From positions 5,162,525 to 5,226,524 of the forward strand of contig NZ_CP012159.1 in assembly GCF_001189295.1 (NCBI RefSeq): 64,000 nucleotides of DNA, in the 5' to 3' direction. The number at the start of each line of letters is the position of its first letter. The first letter of the stretch is position 1. The notes beneath the pieces were generated by a model. The model saw nothing but the letters and a program-made list of their open reading frames with translations, was not told the DNA's origin and did no database searches. Below, in pieces: positions 35,939 through 51,495 of this stretch. Origin of the DNA: Chondromyces crocatus. GTDB taxonomy: Bacteria; Myxococcota_A; Polyangia; Polyangiales; Polyangiaceae. The position numbers and the translations under genes are program-made.

Positions 35939-37219
35939 TCAGAATCGCCGTACGCATCTCACACCGAGGATGACGCCTCTCGTGGTGGGATTCTCCCAGG
36001 TTCTACTCGCGCTCATAAGACCCGATGTGGTTGGAGCCCAAGCGCTTCCACCTTTCAGGATCTTGTTGGTTCCTGCGGTGAGTTGAGCACAGTCGTCACA
36101 GGGAAGAGGATAGTTCGGGTTGGTGCTATGCCAATCCAGCATCATCTCGGCAGCATTCCCAGCTAGATCTGCATGCCCCCACCGCCCATCACCAGCAGGT
36201 GAATACGTGCCTACTGGCCGCAGGTCATTTGGCGTGCATGAAGGATCGCCATCGCCGAGGCATCTGTATGACGTCCTCGTCGCGTCAAACTCCGAACCCC
36301 ACGGCCATTGCCGTTGCTGACTGCCGCCAGCCGCCGCGTGTTCCCACTCGGCTTCCGTGGGGAGTCGACCTCCATCCCAGGCGCAGAACGCGAAGGCCTC
36401 GTACCAGGAGATGCACCCGATGGGACGCTGTTCATTGGGCCCCACGCCGTCGGTCCAGTTCCAGGTGTAAGGGCACTTCAACGCAGCCCTGAGCAACGTG
36501 GTGCTTGCCTCCAAGGAATCGTTCCACTCGTATCGCCAGCCACTCCCTGCGAGCGTCGGGTGGGCTCCATCCCCCTCCATCGGTGGGTCAGCCTTGGTCC
36601 CCTTGCCTGCCTCTACGAAGGCCCGGAACCGCCCGACAGTCACCTCGTAGACATCGAGGTGAAAGTCGCGCACCGTCGCGGGGTAACTCGCATCGTTGCT
36701 CCGGTTGAACTTCCCTCCAGGCACCAGCGCGCTTGCACAGCAGTCGCGATCACCCTCGAGCCCGCAGTTCGTCCCCGCACCAGGGCCTCCTCCTGCGCAG
36801 CTCGCGGGAACGCAGGTCCCTTCATGGCAACCTGGCTCGGGATCCGCGCACGTCGTCTCGAGCACCCAAGCGCCCTCCTCGCAGCGTCGGGGTCTGTTGC
36901 CATCGCAGCCCCGCTGCTCCTCGACGCAGACGACGCACGCCCCCCCCGCGCACACGGGGGCGCCCCCGCTGCAAGGAGCCTGCGTCACCCACACGTCGTC
37001 GGCACACTCACGTGGTGTGTTTCCCACGCAGTCACGCGCCCCCTGGGAGCATCTCTGCGCGCCTCCGCTCGTGGTGCTGCTCGTTGGCGCCTCTCCTCCT
37101 GCGCCACCTGCCGCTGCATCCACGAACTCGTCCAGCCCGAGAACCCAGCCGCAGCTCGCTCCGCCGAGCGCAAGCGCAAGCGCAAGCGCGCCACCTTCCA
37201 GGGCTTTTCGTCTGAGCAT
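35939..37219 (-). CDS. Formylglycine-generating-enzyme-like (SUMF1) lipoprotein
   Basis: The 426-residue product begins with a lipoprotein signal peptide (MLRRKALEGG to GGASC, Cys23). A Cys-rich module of about 110 residues follows, with repeated CxxGxRxCxGNxPRxCxxGxW-like units (QGARDCVGNTPRECADDVWV; EQRGCDGNRPRRCEEGAWV). The C-terminal 260 residues show the FGE/sulfatase-modifying fold: FHLDVYEVTVGRFRAFVEAG, then PIGCISWYEAFAFCAWDGGR LPTEAEWEHA, DLAGNAAEMMLDW, and ILKGGSAW to GVILGVRCVRRF. The domain either oxidises sulfatase cysteines or serves as a binding fold; the catalytic Cys pair could not be placed with confidence. Start 37219 gives the cleanest signal peptide, and ATG 37246 is an alternative. 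Confidence 0.82.
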   Translation of the reverse strand: MLRRKALEGGALALALALGGASCGWVLGLDEFVDAAAGGAGGEAPTSSTTSGGAQRCSQGARDCVGNTPRECADDVWVTQAPCSGGAPVCAGGACVVCVEEQRGCDGNRPRRCEEGAWVLETTCADPEPGCHEGTCVPASCAGGGPGAGTNCGLEGDRDCCASALVPGGKFNRSNDASYPATVRDFHLDVYEVTVGRFRAFVEAGKGTKADPPMEGDGAHPTLAGSGWRYEWNDSLEASTTLLRAALKCPYTWNWTDGVGPNEQRPIGCISWYEAFAFCAWDGGRLPTEAEWEHAAAGGSQQRQWPWGSEFDATRTSYRCLGDGDPSCTPNDLRPVGTYSPAGDGRWGHADLAGNAAEMMLDWHSTNPNYPLPCDDCAQLTAGTNKILKGGSAWAPTTSGLMSASRTWENPTTRGVILGVRCVRRF

Positions 37220-37521
37220 CGTCCCGATCCCACTGACGCTCCGCATATCGCACCGTGAGCGTAGGTCACCCGTGAGCGCGTAGAAAGCTACTGCGCTGCT
37301 TGCTGGCGGTTGCTGTGGGCGGGGATGTCCTTCCTGTCCGTGGCGCTCGACGGTGTCCCGCTCGGAAGCGCCGCTCGCTTTCACGTTCGGAGACGTTCGG
37401 AGGACGAGCTTTCCTGCCTTCAGATGAGTAAAGTCCGCGCACGAGCAGCTGACTGCGCCCGAGGGACAGGACCATGCCGCTTGAAATACGAAAAGATCGC
37501 TTGGAGGATGGAGAGAGGGTG

Positions 37522-39246
37522 ATGCAGGGGAGAGATGTTCCGAGCCGCCAGCGGCGGGGGTGGGCGCGGCGCAGCGTTGCGCTGGTGGTAGCGGCTACGG
37601 CGCTCGCACCGGCGGTTGCGACGGCTCAGGACAGGACGTTCTATCTCGACCGGCTGCGCATCGGCGGCGCTCCCGAGGATGGCCTCGGCGTGTGGCGCCC
37701 CGAAATGGGCAAACAGACCCGCATCTTCGGTCAGCTCGGGATGGGGTTCTCCCTCAACCCCCTCCGCACCGACAACTACGTCGACGATGAGCGGCTCGAG
37801 GAGCAGCTCGCGGGCAACCCCGTCGACCGGCAGCTCATCACCTATTTCAGTGCCGGCGCCGAGTTCTTCGATCGCGTCGCCATTCAGGCCTCGTTCCCGC
37901 TGATCGTCAACCAGGCGGGGGCGGTCACGGGCGAGGGGGCTGACGGCAGACCTGTCCCAGGCATCCGTGAAGCCGTGGGACCCGCGCCGGTCGCCCCGAT
38001 GGATCTCCGGCTCGACGCGCGCGTCATCGTGTTCCGCACGCCCGATCGTGCCTTCAAGCTGGCGGTGACGGGCGCCGTCTTCGTCCCCACCGGCAATGAG
38101 GTGGAGTACGGCGGCGACATCAACGTGGCGGGCTCCCTCGGCCTGGCCGCGGAGTACGACTTCCGCAAGTTCTTCGTCACCGTGAACGTCGGTGGCGCCA
38201 TCAGGCCACCTGCGCAGCTCCACGAGTTCAACGTGGGCAGCGAGCTGACCTACGGCGCTGCGGCCTACGTGCCGCTGCTCGACGACCGACTTCGCGTCGG
38301 CGCGGAGATCTTCGGCTCGTTCGGCCTGCGCAGCTCGACGTTCGGCGAGCTCGACGCCTCGCCCATCGAGTGGATGGCTGCGGGCAAGTACTTCTTCACC
38401 CAGAAGAAGCAGGTCTTCGTCGGCGCTGGCGCCGGCACGCGTCTGTCGGGCGGTTATGCCCCTGATTTCCGCGGGCTCCTGGTCGTCGGTGGCGCCTTCA
38501 ACATTGCCGACGTCGAGACGCGTGCGCCTGACTTCCGGTTCGTCATCGAAAAGGAGAAGGACACGGACGGCGACGGCTACCCCGACGTCATCGACCTCTG
38601 CCCGGAGGACAAGGAAGACGGCAAGGCCCCCAAGCCGAGTGATGGCTGCCCCGACATGCCCGATCGTGACGGTGACGGCATCCCGGACGTGGTCGATCTC
38701 TGCCCGGACGAGCCCGAGGACATGGACGGCATCGACGACCGCGACGGCTGCCCGGAGACGGACGCCGATCAGGACGGTGTGCCCGACGCCGAGGACAAGT
38801 GCCCGAAGGAGCCAGGCCAGCCTGTGGCCGAGGATCCGAGCAAGAACGGCTGCCCGTACTACATCCGCAGGATCACCGGTTCGGCCGAGATCCAGATCTT
38901 GAAGCAGGTCGAGTTCCAGTTCGACAGCTGGACCATCCTGCCCCGCAGCTTCCCGATTCTCGACGAAGTCGTGCGCCTCTTCAAAGCGAACCCCGAGATC
39001 AAGCTGGTCAGCATCGAGGGGCATACCGACAACCAGGGCACCGTCGAATACAACCAGAAGCTCGCCGACAGCCGAGCCAATGCCGTGCGTCTCTACCTCA
39101 TCAACCGAGGCGTCGAGCGTCAGCGCCTGACCTCCAAGGGCTTCGGCTCCACCAGGCCGCTGGACTCCAACGACACCGAGCAGGGACGGCAGCGGAATCG
39201 CCGCGTCGAGTTCCACATCATCTCCCAGTCGATCGAAGGGCGCTGA
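37522..39246 (+). CDS. OmpA-family outer-membrane protein with thrombospondin type 3 repeats
   Basis: The 574-residue protein has an Arg-rich signal peptide cleaved near VATA/Q. Its N-terminal domain of about 330 residues is rich in beta strands and probably forms a transmembrane barrel (FGQLGMGFSLNPLRTD; LITYFSAGAEFFDRVAIQAS). Calcium-binding thrombospondin type 3 repeats follow (DTDGDGYPDVIDLCPEDKED; DRDGDGIPDVVDLCPDEPED; DADQDGVPDAEDKCP). The last 120 residues are an OmpA C-terminal peptidoglycan-binding domain, with IEGHTDNQGTVEYNQKLADS RANAVR and GFGSTRPLDSNDTEQGRQRN RRVEF. It should tether the outer membrane to the wall. The ATG at 37522 is chosen because GGAGAGAGGG precedes it; an upstream start at 37474 lacks such a site. 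Confidence 0.92.
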   Translation: MQGRDVPSRQRRGWARRSVALVVAATALAPAVATAQDRTFYLDRLRIGGAPEDGLGVWRPEMGKQTRIFGQLGMGFSLNPLRTDNYVDDERLEEQLAGNPVDRQLITYFSAGAEFFDRVAIQASFPLIVNQAGAVTGEGADGRPVPGIREAVGPAPVAPMDLRLDARVIVFRTPDRAFKLAVTGAVFVPTGNEVEYGGDINVAGSLGLAAEYDFRKFFVTVNVGGAIRPPAQLHEFNVGSELTYGAAAYVPLLDDRLRVGAEIFGSFGLRSSTFGELDASPIEWMAAGKYFFTQKKQVFVGAGAGTRLSGGYAPDFRGLLVVGGAFNIADVETRAPDFRFVIEKEKDTDGDGYPDVIDLCPEDKEDGKAPKPSDGCPDMPDRDGDGIPDVVDLCPDEPEDMDGIDDRDGCPETDADQDGVPDAEDKCPKEPGQPVAEDPSKNGCPYYIRRITGSAEIQILKQVEFQFDSWTILPRSFPILDEVVRLFKANPEIKLVSIEGHTDNQGTVEYNQKLADSRANAVRLYLINRGVERQRLTSKGFGSTRPLDSNDTEQGRQRNRRVEFHIISQSIEGR

Positions 39247-39555
39247 GCCCCGGCGGGCTGACGCCTACCTCCTGGACAACGGTTCACGTGGCCCGGCTCC
39301 GCGCCGGGCTGCGTCGAGCAGCCTCAGCACCCCCCCTCGTCGCGCCAGCGACTGGAAGAATCTCATCTCATCCGGGAGCTCGCTCTCCGGCTGCGGTCGA
39401 GCATTCCTGCTCGCGTTCTCGAGTTCTCGCTCGACACAAACGTTAAAGATCCGCCCGCTGTGCACGCTCGACATTCGCAGGCGTAGACGTATGCTGCTTA
39501 CCCACGTGGCCCCTGTCCTGGGGACATGCTTTGCATCGCCCTACCGGAGGCCTCG
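39247..39555. other. Intergenic region between OmpA-family and MopE-like genes
   Basis: About 310 bases with no gene. A small hairpin AGCCC-CGGC-GGGCT overlaps the OmpA stop region (39246-39259). A promoter-like pair lies at 39468-39495, and GGAGG at 39546-39550 is the ribosome binding site of the next gene. Confidence 0.5.
39468..39495 (+). promoter_or_regulatory. Candidate sigma-70 promoter for the MopE-like lipoprotein
   Basis: TCGACA at 39468-39473 and TATGCT at 39490-39495 are separated by 16 bases and lie about 60 bases before the start at 39556. Both boxes differ from consensus at one or two positions. Confidence 0.4.
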
Positions 39556-40773
39556 ATGTCGCGATTCGCACTAAAAATGCTTGGTATTGCTGGAGTCTTC
39601 GGCGTCTTCGCGGCGTGCTCGGCGACGAAGGGGGGCGACAACTCCTTCGGAGGGTCCGAGACCACATCCAGCGACGGGACCTCGCAAGGGGGTCACGGCG
39701 CAGCGGGAGGAGACTCTGGTGAAGGCGGTATCGCCATCGAGACGGGCTCGGGCGGCGGGGGGTCTCAGCCTCCGTGCATCGATACCCCCGGCGTCGACGA
39801 CGACGGTGATGGCTTCGCCGATCCCGAGGACTGCAACGACTGCGACCCCAACGTGAACCCTGCCGCGATGGAGGTCATGACGGCGGAAGGAGCCGATCCC
39901 GTCGACGAGGACTGCGATGGCGAGATCGACAACATTGCGGGGACTTGCGACGAGAACCTCCTCGTCGAAGACCCCGACCCCATGAGCGCCGTGCGCGCCC
40001 TCGACATCTGCCGAAATGCGCAAGGCCCCCGGGACTGGGGCCTGCTCGGTGCGGCCTGGGTGCGAGCGAACGGCACTCCTCTGACCGCGCCCACCAATCA
40101 GTACGGCATTCAGCCCAACTTCGGGCCCAATGTCTCGCCCCGCGGTGGCGATCGCATGCTGGCCATCTCCTCCGGCCGCGCCAGGCTCCCGGGGCAGACG
40201 GGGGCCTGCACGACCGAGAGCTGCAATGGTCACGGCCTGGGCACGGCGCCTTCAGGCTTCCCGCAGAGCGTGACGGGGTGCCCGGTCGGCAGCAGCATCA
40301 ACGATGACGTCGGCCTCCAGGTCCACATGAGGGCGCCCTCCAATGCGACGGGCCTGCGATTCAACTTCCGCTTCTATTCGTTCGAGTATCCCGAATTCGT
40401 CTGCATGTCCTACAATGACCAGTTCATTGCCCTGATGAACCCGGCCCCCGCAGGTGCAGCCAACGGGAACATCTCGTTCGACAGCATGGGCAACCCGGTC
40501 AGCGTCAACGTCGCGTTCTTCGATGTCTGCGAAGGGTGCCCCCTGGGCATCGCCGATCTCCTCGGCACCGGCTTCGACACCCTGGACGATGCAGGCGCGA
40601 CGGGGTGGCTGGCGACCACGGCGCCCGTGAAGGGCGGACAGGAGGTCTCTCTCCGCTTCGCGATCTGGGACACCGGCGACCAGCAGTACGACTCGACGGC
40701 CCTCATCGACAACTTCGAGTGGATCGCCACCGGCGGCACCGTTCCCGTGGGGACCACGCCGGAGCCGCAGTAA
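39556..40773 (+). CDS. MopE-like metal-binding-motif lipoprotein
   Basis: The 405-residue product has a lipoprotein signal peptide ending in VFAAC (Cys21) and a Gly/Ser/Thr-rich spacer. Residues about 75-130 hold the putative metal-binding pattern DDDGDGFADPEDCNDCDPNV NP and VDEDCDGEIDN, as in MopE-related proteins. The remaining 270 residues look like a beta-sandwich (WGLLGAAWVRANGTPLTAP; GGDRMLAISSGRARLPG; DDVGLQVHMRAPSNATGLRF NFRFYSFEYPEFVC; YDSTALIDNFEW). They resemble proteins annotated with a choice-of-anchor domain, which is a tentative assignment. GGAGG at 39546-39550 decides the start. Confidence 0.7.
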   Translation: MSRFALKMLGIAGVFGVFAACSATKGGDNSFGGSETTSSDGTSQGGHGAAGGDSGEGGIAIETGSGGGGSQPPCIDTPGVDDDGDGFADPEDCNDCDPNVNPAAMEVMTAEGADPVDEDCDGEIDNIAGTCDENLLVEDPDPMSAVRALDICRNAQGPRDWGLLGAAWVRANGTPLTAPTNQYGIQPNFGPNVSPRGGDRMLAISSGRARLPGQTGACTTESCNGHGLGTAPSGFPQSVTGCPVGSSINDDVGLQVHMRAPSNATGLRFNFRFYSFEYPEFVCMSYNDQFIALMNPAPAGAANGNISFDSMGNPVSVNVAFFDVCEGCPLGIADLLGTGFDTLDDAGATGWLATTAPVKGGQEVSLRFAIWDTGDQQYDSTALIDNFEWIATGGTVPVGTTPEPQ

Positions 40774-40836
40774 CCGAGCGCCCTCGGTCGACGGTCGCTT
40801 CAGGGTCGATCCGTGCGACCCTCGCGGCACGATCGC

Positions 40837-41475
40837 ATGAGGACCCTCTCTCTGCAGCTCTCCTGGCTGCTGACCTGCTTCCTGGCCCACGGCCTGGGCT
40901 GTGACCCGACGGAAGCGCCTCCCGAGACTCCCACCGCTCTGCAAGGGCCGACATCGGCCGGCTCCTCGGCTCCTCTGGCCTCTGCGACGGCTTCCGAGCT
41001 CGCACCGGCCGCTGCCACGGCGTCCCCCCCGGAAGCCCCCTCAGAAGCACCGCCCCCGTCCCTGGAGCCTTCTCCCTCGTCCCGTCCTTCCTCCCTCACT
41101 GCGACCGCCTCCGCGCCTTCCTCGGCAGGGGCAGCGCTCCCCATGGTCGTCCCCTCCACGACGGCCTCACCGGTGACCGCCGCCAAGCAGTTCGCCTGTG
41201 GAGCCAAGGGCCAGAAATCCTGCCCCATGCAGGGCTGGATGAAGAGCGTGCTGGGTCCTGCCACCTCGAGTGGCGACCCCGAGAAGCTCGCGAAGGCCCT
41301 CGCCTACGTCGCCACCAAGCCCCCGCCGGGCATGGGTGAGTGGGTGACCATCTCGAACGACGGCGTGGCCAAGGCGAAGGCTGGCGACATCGAGGGCGCC
41401 AAGACGAGCTGCAAGAAATGCCACGACCTCTACAAGGACACGTACAAGCGCACCCTGCGCGACAGCCCCTGGTGA
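40837..41475 (+). CDS. Lipoprotein with C-terminal cytochrome c-type CxxCH motif
   Basis: The 212-residue product has a lipoprotein signal peptide ending in HGLGC (Cys22), followed by about 95 residues of Ala/Pro/Ser/Thr-rich low complexity. The C-terminal 85 residues are ordered: FACGAKGQKSCPMQGWMKSV, then helices and TSCKKCHDLYKDTYKRTLRD. CKKCH is a heme c attachment motif, so one covalent heme is likely if cytochrome c maturation acts on it. A CxxxxxxxCPMQxWMK segment precedes it. It lies 63 bases after the MopE-like gene and may be cotranscribed. Its electron-transfer partner is unknown. Confidence 0.7.
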   Translation: MRTLSLQLSWLLTCFLAHGLGCDPTEAPPETPTALQGPTSAGSSAPLASATASELAPAAATASPPEAPSEAPPPSLEPSPSSRPSSLTATASAPSSAGAALPMVVPSTTASPVTAAKQFACGAKGQKSCPMQGWMKSVLGPATSSGDPEKLAKALAYVATKPPPGMGEWVTISNDGVAKAKAGDIEGAKTSCKKCHDLYKDTYKRTLRDSPW

Positions 41476-41499
41476 ACCCCCCCGGGCGGCAGGCGAACC

Positions 41500-41523
41500 G
41501 CAGGTGGCCGTGAGACCACCTGC
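41500..41523. terminator. Bidirectional hairpin between convergent genes
   Basis: GCAGGTGG at 41500-41507 pairs perfectly with CCACCTGC at 41516-41523 around an 8-base loop. It separates the convergent CxxCH lipoprotein and the FGE-like repeat lipoprotein genes. No U-tract is present. Confidence 0.55.
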
Positions 41524-41529
41524 ACTGCG

Positions 41530-44357
<2,828 letters not shown>

Positions 44358-44361
<4 letters not shown>

Positions 44362-47300
44362 CGCACCACCTCCTGCGCCCCGCGCGCATCTCGACGTCTG
44401 CGCAGTGCGAGTGCGAGGGCCAGACCGATCCCGGCGAGGCCCCCCCACCCCTTCTGCTCCAGCGCTCCAGGACCGACCTCGCAGCTGCATCCACCGCCGC
44501 CGGTGGGCAGGCCCCAGACGCCGCCCTCGTCGCCGCCCTGGCCATTCGGGCCACCCGAGCTGGTGGACGTCGCGCCGCCCGCTCCGGTCCCGTTGCTGCT
44601 CGAGCCACCCGCGCCGCCGACCCCGGAGGACCCGTCGCGCTCGAAGCAGCTCCCCTCGCGGCAGACCTGACCCTCGGGGCAGATGACGCCGGAGCACGGG
44701 CAGTCGATGCACTGGCCAGCGGCGTTGCAGCACCCGCTCGCGCAGTCCGCGGGGCACTGCACGCAAGCCGGCGGTGTCGCGGTCGTGTCGCAGGCCTGTC
44801 CGGCCGCGCAGCCGGGCGTGCAAGCGACCTGGCATTCACCCAGGTGGCACGCCTGCCCGCTGGGGCAGCTCACCCCAACGCAGGAAGGCACGCACTCCGC
44901 GCTCGACCAGTCCGTATTCGGCTTGCAGCCCTGATCGGCGGCGCAGGGCGCCGTCTCACCCGAGGTGGGCACGCAGGGGTTCGTCTGGCAGACCCCATTG
45001 TGGCAGGCCTCGGCGCAGCCACCCGCGCAGGGGATCGACCAGCAGCTCACATCGGAGACGCACTGCCCCGCGTGTGGCCCGATCCTCGCGCACTGCTGCC
45101 CTGGGCTGCAGACCACGCCGAAGCACGGCTCCTGGCATCCGTTCTGGCCCTTGCACTCGCACTCGGGCACCTGACCGCACTGCGACGCGGCGGAGCCCGC
45201 GGGCGCGCAGACCACGTGATTGCCCGCGCCGGTCACCGTCCGGGTCGCGCAGTTGCCGCAGATGAGCTCCAGATCCGGCACGCAGTAGCGCCCGGACGCA
45301 CCCCCAGGGCTGCTCGTGGCCTCCACGCAGCGCTGCCCTGGCGGACAGGGGAACTCGCCGCTGGCGCACGGCGGCGCGCACCCGCAGCCGCCAGGTCCTT
45401 GCACGCACTCCTTGCCCGCGCTGCACAGCGACCCACCCGCGGGCGGGTTGTCGACCGTGCCGTCGCAGTTGTTGTCCTGGCAGTCGCAGATCTCGGTGTG
45501 CGGGAGCTGGCCCCCCTGGCAGAGGACATTGCCGTTCTGGCACACGTAGACGCCCTGCGAGCAAGTCCCGACCGCCTCACCGCACGGCTGACCGATCACC
45601 CCCTGGCCGGTGATGCCGTCGGGCGCCGGTCCTGGCTCGTCGATGATCCCATCGCAGTCGTTGTCGATGCCGTCGCAGATCTCGGGCTGCGGGCCCACCC
45701 CGCCCACGCAGATCGCATCTCCGTTGGCATCGCACTGGAATACCCCCGGTGAGCACGGCGCTGCCGTACGCGGACCCGGGAAGAGCGTCGTGTCGTAGTA
45801 GGGAGTGCACGGTCCACCCGAGGGGATCCCGTCGTCGATCTGCCCGTTGCAGTTGTTGTCGAGGCCATCGCAGACCTCGGGGCTGGGCCCGACGTTCCCC
45901 ACGCAGGCCAGCACGCCGCCCGCGCAGGCCAGCGACCCTGGCACGCACTCGCCGACGTCGCTGCCGCAGGGCAACCCGACCTGCGGGATGTTCCCCTCGT
46001 CGATCTGCCCGTTGCAGTTGTTGTCGACCCCGTCGCACACCTCGGCGAACGGCAGCGTCCCGCCCTGGCACTGCCACCCGCCGCCCGAGCACACCAGCGT
46101 GCCGCGGTTGCACGGCGGCGTCAGGGTCCCGTTGCCATTGCACGACGCCCCTGCCGGCGGGCACCACGTCACGCTCGGCGAGCCCGGAGGCCACTGGCAG
46201 CAGCTGCCCGGCATGTTCCAGCACCCCGTCTGGCCCGCGGGCGGTGCATCCGCGAGCGGCGCATTGTCGACCGCGCCATCGCAGTTGTTGTCGACGCCGT
46301 CGCAGACCTCGGGCTGAGGCCCGACGCCCCCCTGGCAGACCAGCACCCCGTTGACGCACGCCGTGGTCCCTGCCTGGCAGGGCGCCTGATCGATGCCGCA
46401 CGACTGACCGACGCCGAGCACATCCTCGTCGATCTGCCCGTCGCAGTCGTTGTCGATGCCGTCGCAGATCTCCGGGCTCGGCCCGACGTAGCCCTGGCAC
46501 ACGCCGTTGCACGGCTGCGAACCCTGCCGGCACTGGCTGTTCCCACCGAACACCAGCCCAGGGGGCGCGCCAGGCGGCACGCAGGCCGTGGGCGGCACCT
46601 GGTCGTCGACGATGCCGTTGCAGTTGTTGTCGATGCCGTCGCAGACCTCTGGCTGCGGGTTGTTGCTGCACTGGCCGAACCCACCCGGCACGCACGCGCC
46701 CGGCTGCGGCACTGGCTGCGGCGTGCACGTCGCCGTCCCCGCGCAGTTGGGCGGGCTCGCCAGCCCGCACGCGACGGGCGCGATCCCGTTGTCGGCGATC
46801 CCATCACAGTCGTTGTCGCACCCGTCGCAGACCTCGGGGCTCGGCACGCAGGCCGCGCAGACCCCGCCCTCGTCGATCTGCCCGTTGCAGTTGTTGTCCG
46901 CGCCGTCACACACCTCGGGCATGGGGCAGTGCAAGGGGCTCCCGCACTTGACCATCCCCTCGTCCACGCCGGCCTGGCAGTTGTTGTCCGCGTCGTCGCA
47001 GATCTCGCCGGGGTTGTGGCAGAGCCAGGTGCTCGAGTTCTGCGACTGCACCACCGTGGTGCAGGGCAGCAAGGCCAGGTCCCCGCCAGGGTTCGCCGAC
47101 GTGATCGACGCCGTGTAGTTGTTGATGCAGGTCGTGCGCTGGGCCGGCGTCGACCACGCGCAGCACTGCCCCGCGGGCTTCACGTTGCAGTAATGCTGGT
47201 AGCCCTCGTCGACGCACCCGTTGCAGTTGTTGTCGACGTTGTCGCAGACCTCTGGCGACGTCGCGCCGGCGATGATGGTCGCCAGCGCCTGCGAGAGCTG

Positions 47301-48341
47301 CACCTCGTTCGTGGCGAAGTGCGAGCTGCCCGTCCCACCCGCCGCCGCGATCGCGTTCGCGTTCGCCGGGCTCCCACCGACGAAGTTGATGACGAACGTG
47401 CGGACCTTGAAGTTCTTGCCGCCGACCGTGACCCCCGTCTGGTACAGCGCCGCCGCCGCGTTGACCGCGTCCTGGTGCGTGTCGCAGGTCTCGTCACCGT
47501 CCGTGATCAGGATGACGTTCACCGAGCGACACCCCGTCCCACCGTTCACCCCGGGTCCCGCGAGATCTTCCGCCGCGAGCGGTGACGGCAGCGCTACGCT
47601 CCCATCCGGCGGCACCCACGTCCCGGAGTAGTACCGGAACATGTCCCGCAGCATCCCGTTGAGCGGCGTGTTGCCCCTCGCGAACAGCTCCTGGCCGCCT
47701 TGCGGGAAGCTGCCCTGACCGCAGCTGTTGTCTGCCCAGTTGAGCATGGTGTTCACATTCGGCGCCGTTGGCGGCTGGCTCCAGAAGTGATCCCGGAGCA
47801 TCGGCACCCGGATGTACGCGCCGGCGGAGGTCGTGGGGTCGTTGTTCAAGATGCCCCCGCAGCCGGTGCAGGGGGGGCGGGTCTGGAGCTCCAGCGGAAA
47901 GCAGCCGTAGCTGCACCCGGAGAAGCAAGCGTTCGTGTCGTTCGTGCACGGGCACGACGCCGCGTTGTTGCAGCTGATGATCCGTGTCGCGAAGGTCGCG
48001 AGCCCGAAGTTCACCTGCCCGCTGAAGGCCTGCACCGTGTTCCGCACCGCGCACCGGCCGTGGGACAGCCGGTTCGTCCCGAACTGGCAGCTGTCCGGGT
48101 GGGGCAAGCCGCTCTGCGTGACGGTATCGGCCATCGAGCCGGAGGTATCGAACCCCAGCATGAAGTACGGCTTCGACGCGGGCGGCCAGCGCGTCGGATC
48201 GGGCGAGGAGCAATCGTACTGTGCCGAAGCGGAGCCCGAGAGCGCGCTGAGAGCGATCCCGAACGTGGTGGCGGTGAAGAGACGAGGGATCGACGAGCGC
48301 AGGTTCGGAGAGCGCGGGACCGGGTACTGAGTGCGAGCCAT
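44358..48341 (-). CDS. Giant VWA/DNNCNG-repeat surface protein with sorting tail (duplicate unit 1)
   Basis: The 1327-residue protein has a signal peptide (cleavage near SASA/QYD, residue 40). A von Willebrand factor A domain follows with the metal-ion-dependent adhesion motif DTSGSM at residues 65-70 and NVILITDGDETCD further on. Eleven E(V/I)CDxxDNxCxGxxD repeats follow, as in MopE-related proteins. A Cys-rich region of about 250 residues (CxPGQxC, CQEPCFGVVC, CPADCASGCC) comes next, then a Gly/Ser-rich spacer. The end has GCSCEVGPG, a hydrophobic helix (GWGGLAGIGLALALALRRRR) and an Arg-rich terminus, resembling the MYXO-CTERM sorting signal, so it is probably anchored on the cell surface. 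A GGAG lies upstream of the start. It is coupled to the FGE-like partner. Confidence 0.82.
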
Positions 48342-48660
48342 CGCTGGGAGCTCCGCGTGGTCAAACGCCCCCGCTGAGCGAAACTCGCCGGAGTTTCTGC
48401 AACGGAGGCAAGGGCGCGAGGGTGGATCGTCCCACGGCTCGCCACGACCTACAAGGGTGAGAGGGCCATGATTCACGCTCTTTCGAGCGCGTCGATGCAC
48501 ACGAGGGCGCGTGGCGACGTTCATGGCGGCGCGTGGCGACGTACGCGGCGGTTCGTGGCGATGCGTGGAGACACGCCGTGACTCGTCGCGGGCGCTCCGG
48601 TCGGATGTCGACGCGGCGCGTCCGCCGGGTGCGAAACACCCGGCCGGAGGCGGAGGTGCG
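48342..48660. other. Intergenic region between the two duplicated units
   Basis: About 320 bases separate the start of the unit-1 VWA gene from the stop of the unit-2 FGE-like gene. It should hold the unit-1 promoter and contains three 22-bp direct repeats at 48506-48564. No gene was found. Confidence 0.5.
48506..48564. repeat. 22-bp period direct repeats upstream of the unit-1 VWA gene
   Basis: GGCGCGTGGCGACGT occurs perfectly at 48506-48520 and 48528-48542, and an imperfect third copy begins at 48550. The exact 22-bp spacing, two helical turns, and the position about 165-225 bases before the start at 48341 suggest tandem operators for a regulator of the surface operon. No equivalent is seen in front of unit 2. 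Confidence 0.55.
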
Positions 48661-51491
<2,831 letters not shown>

Positions 51492-51495
<4 letters not shown>

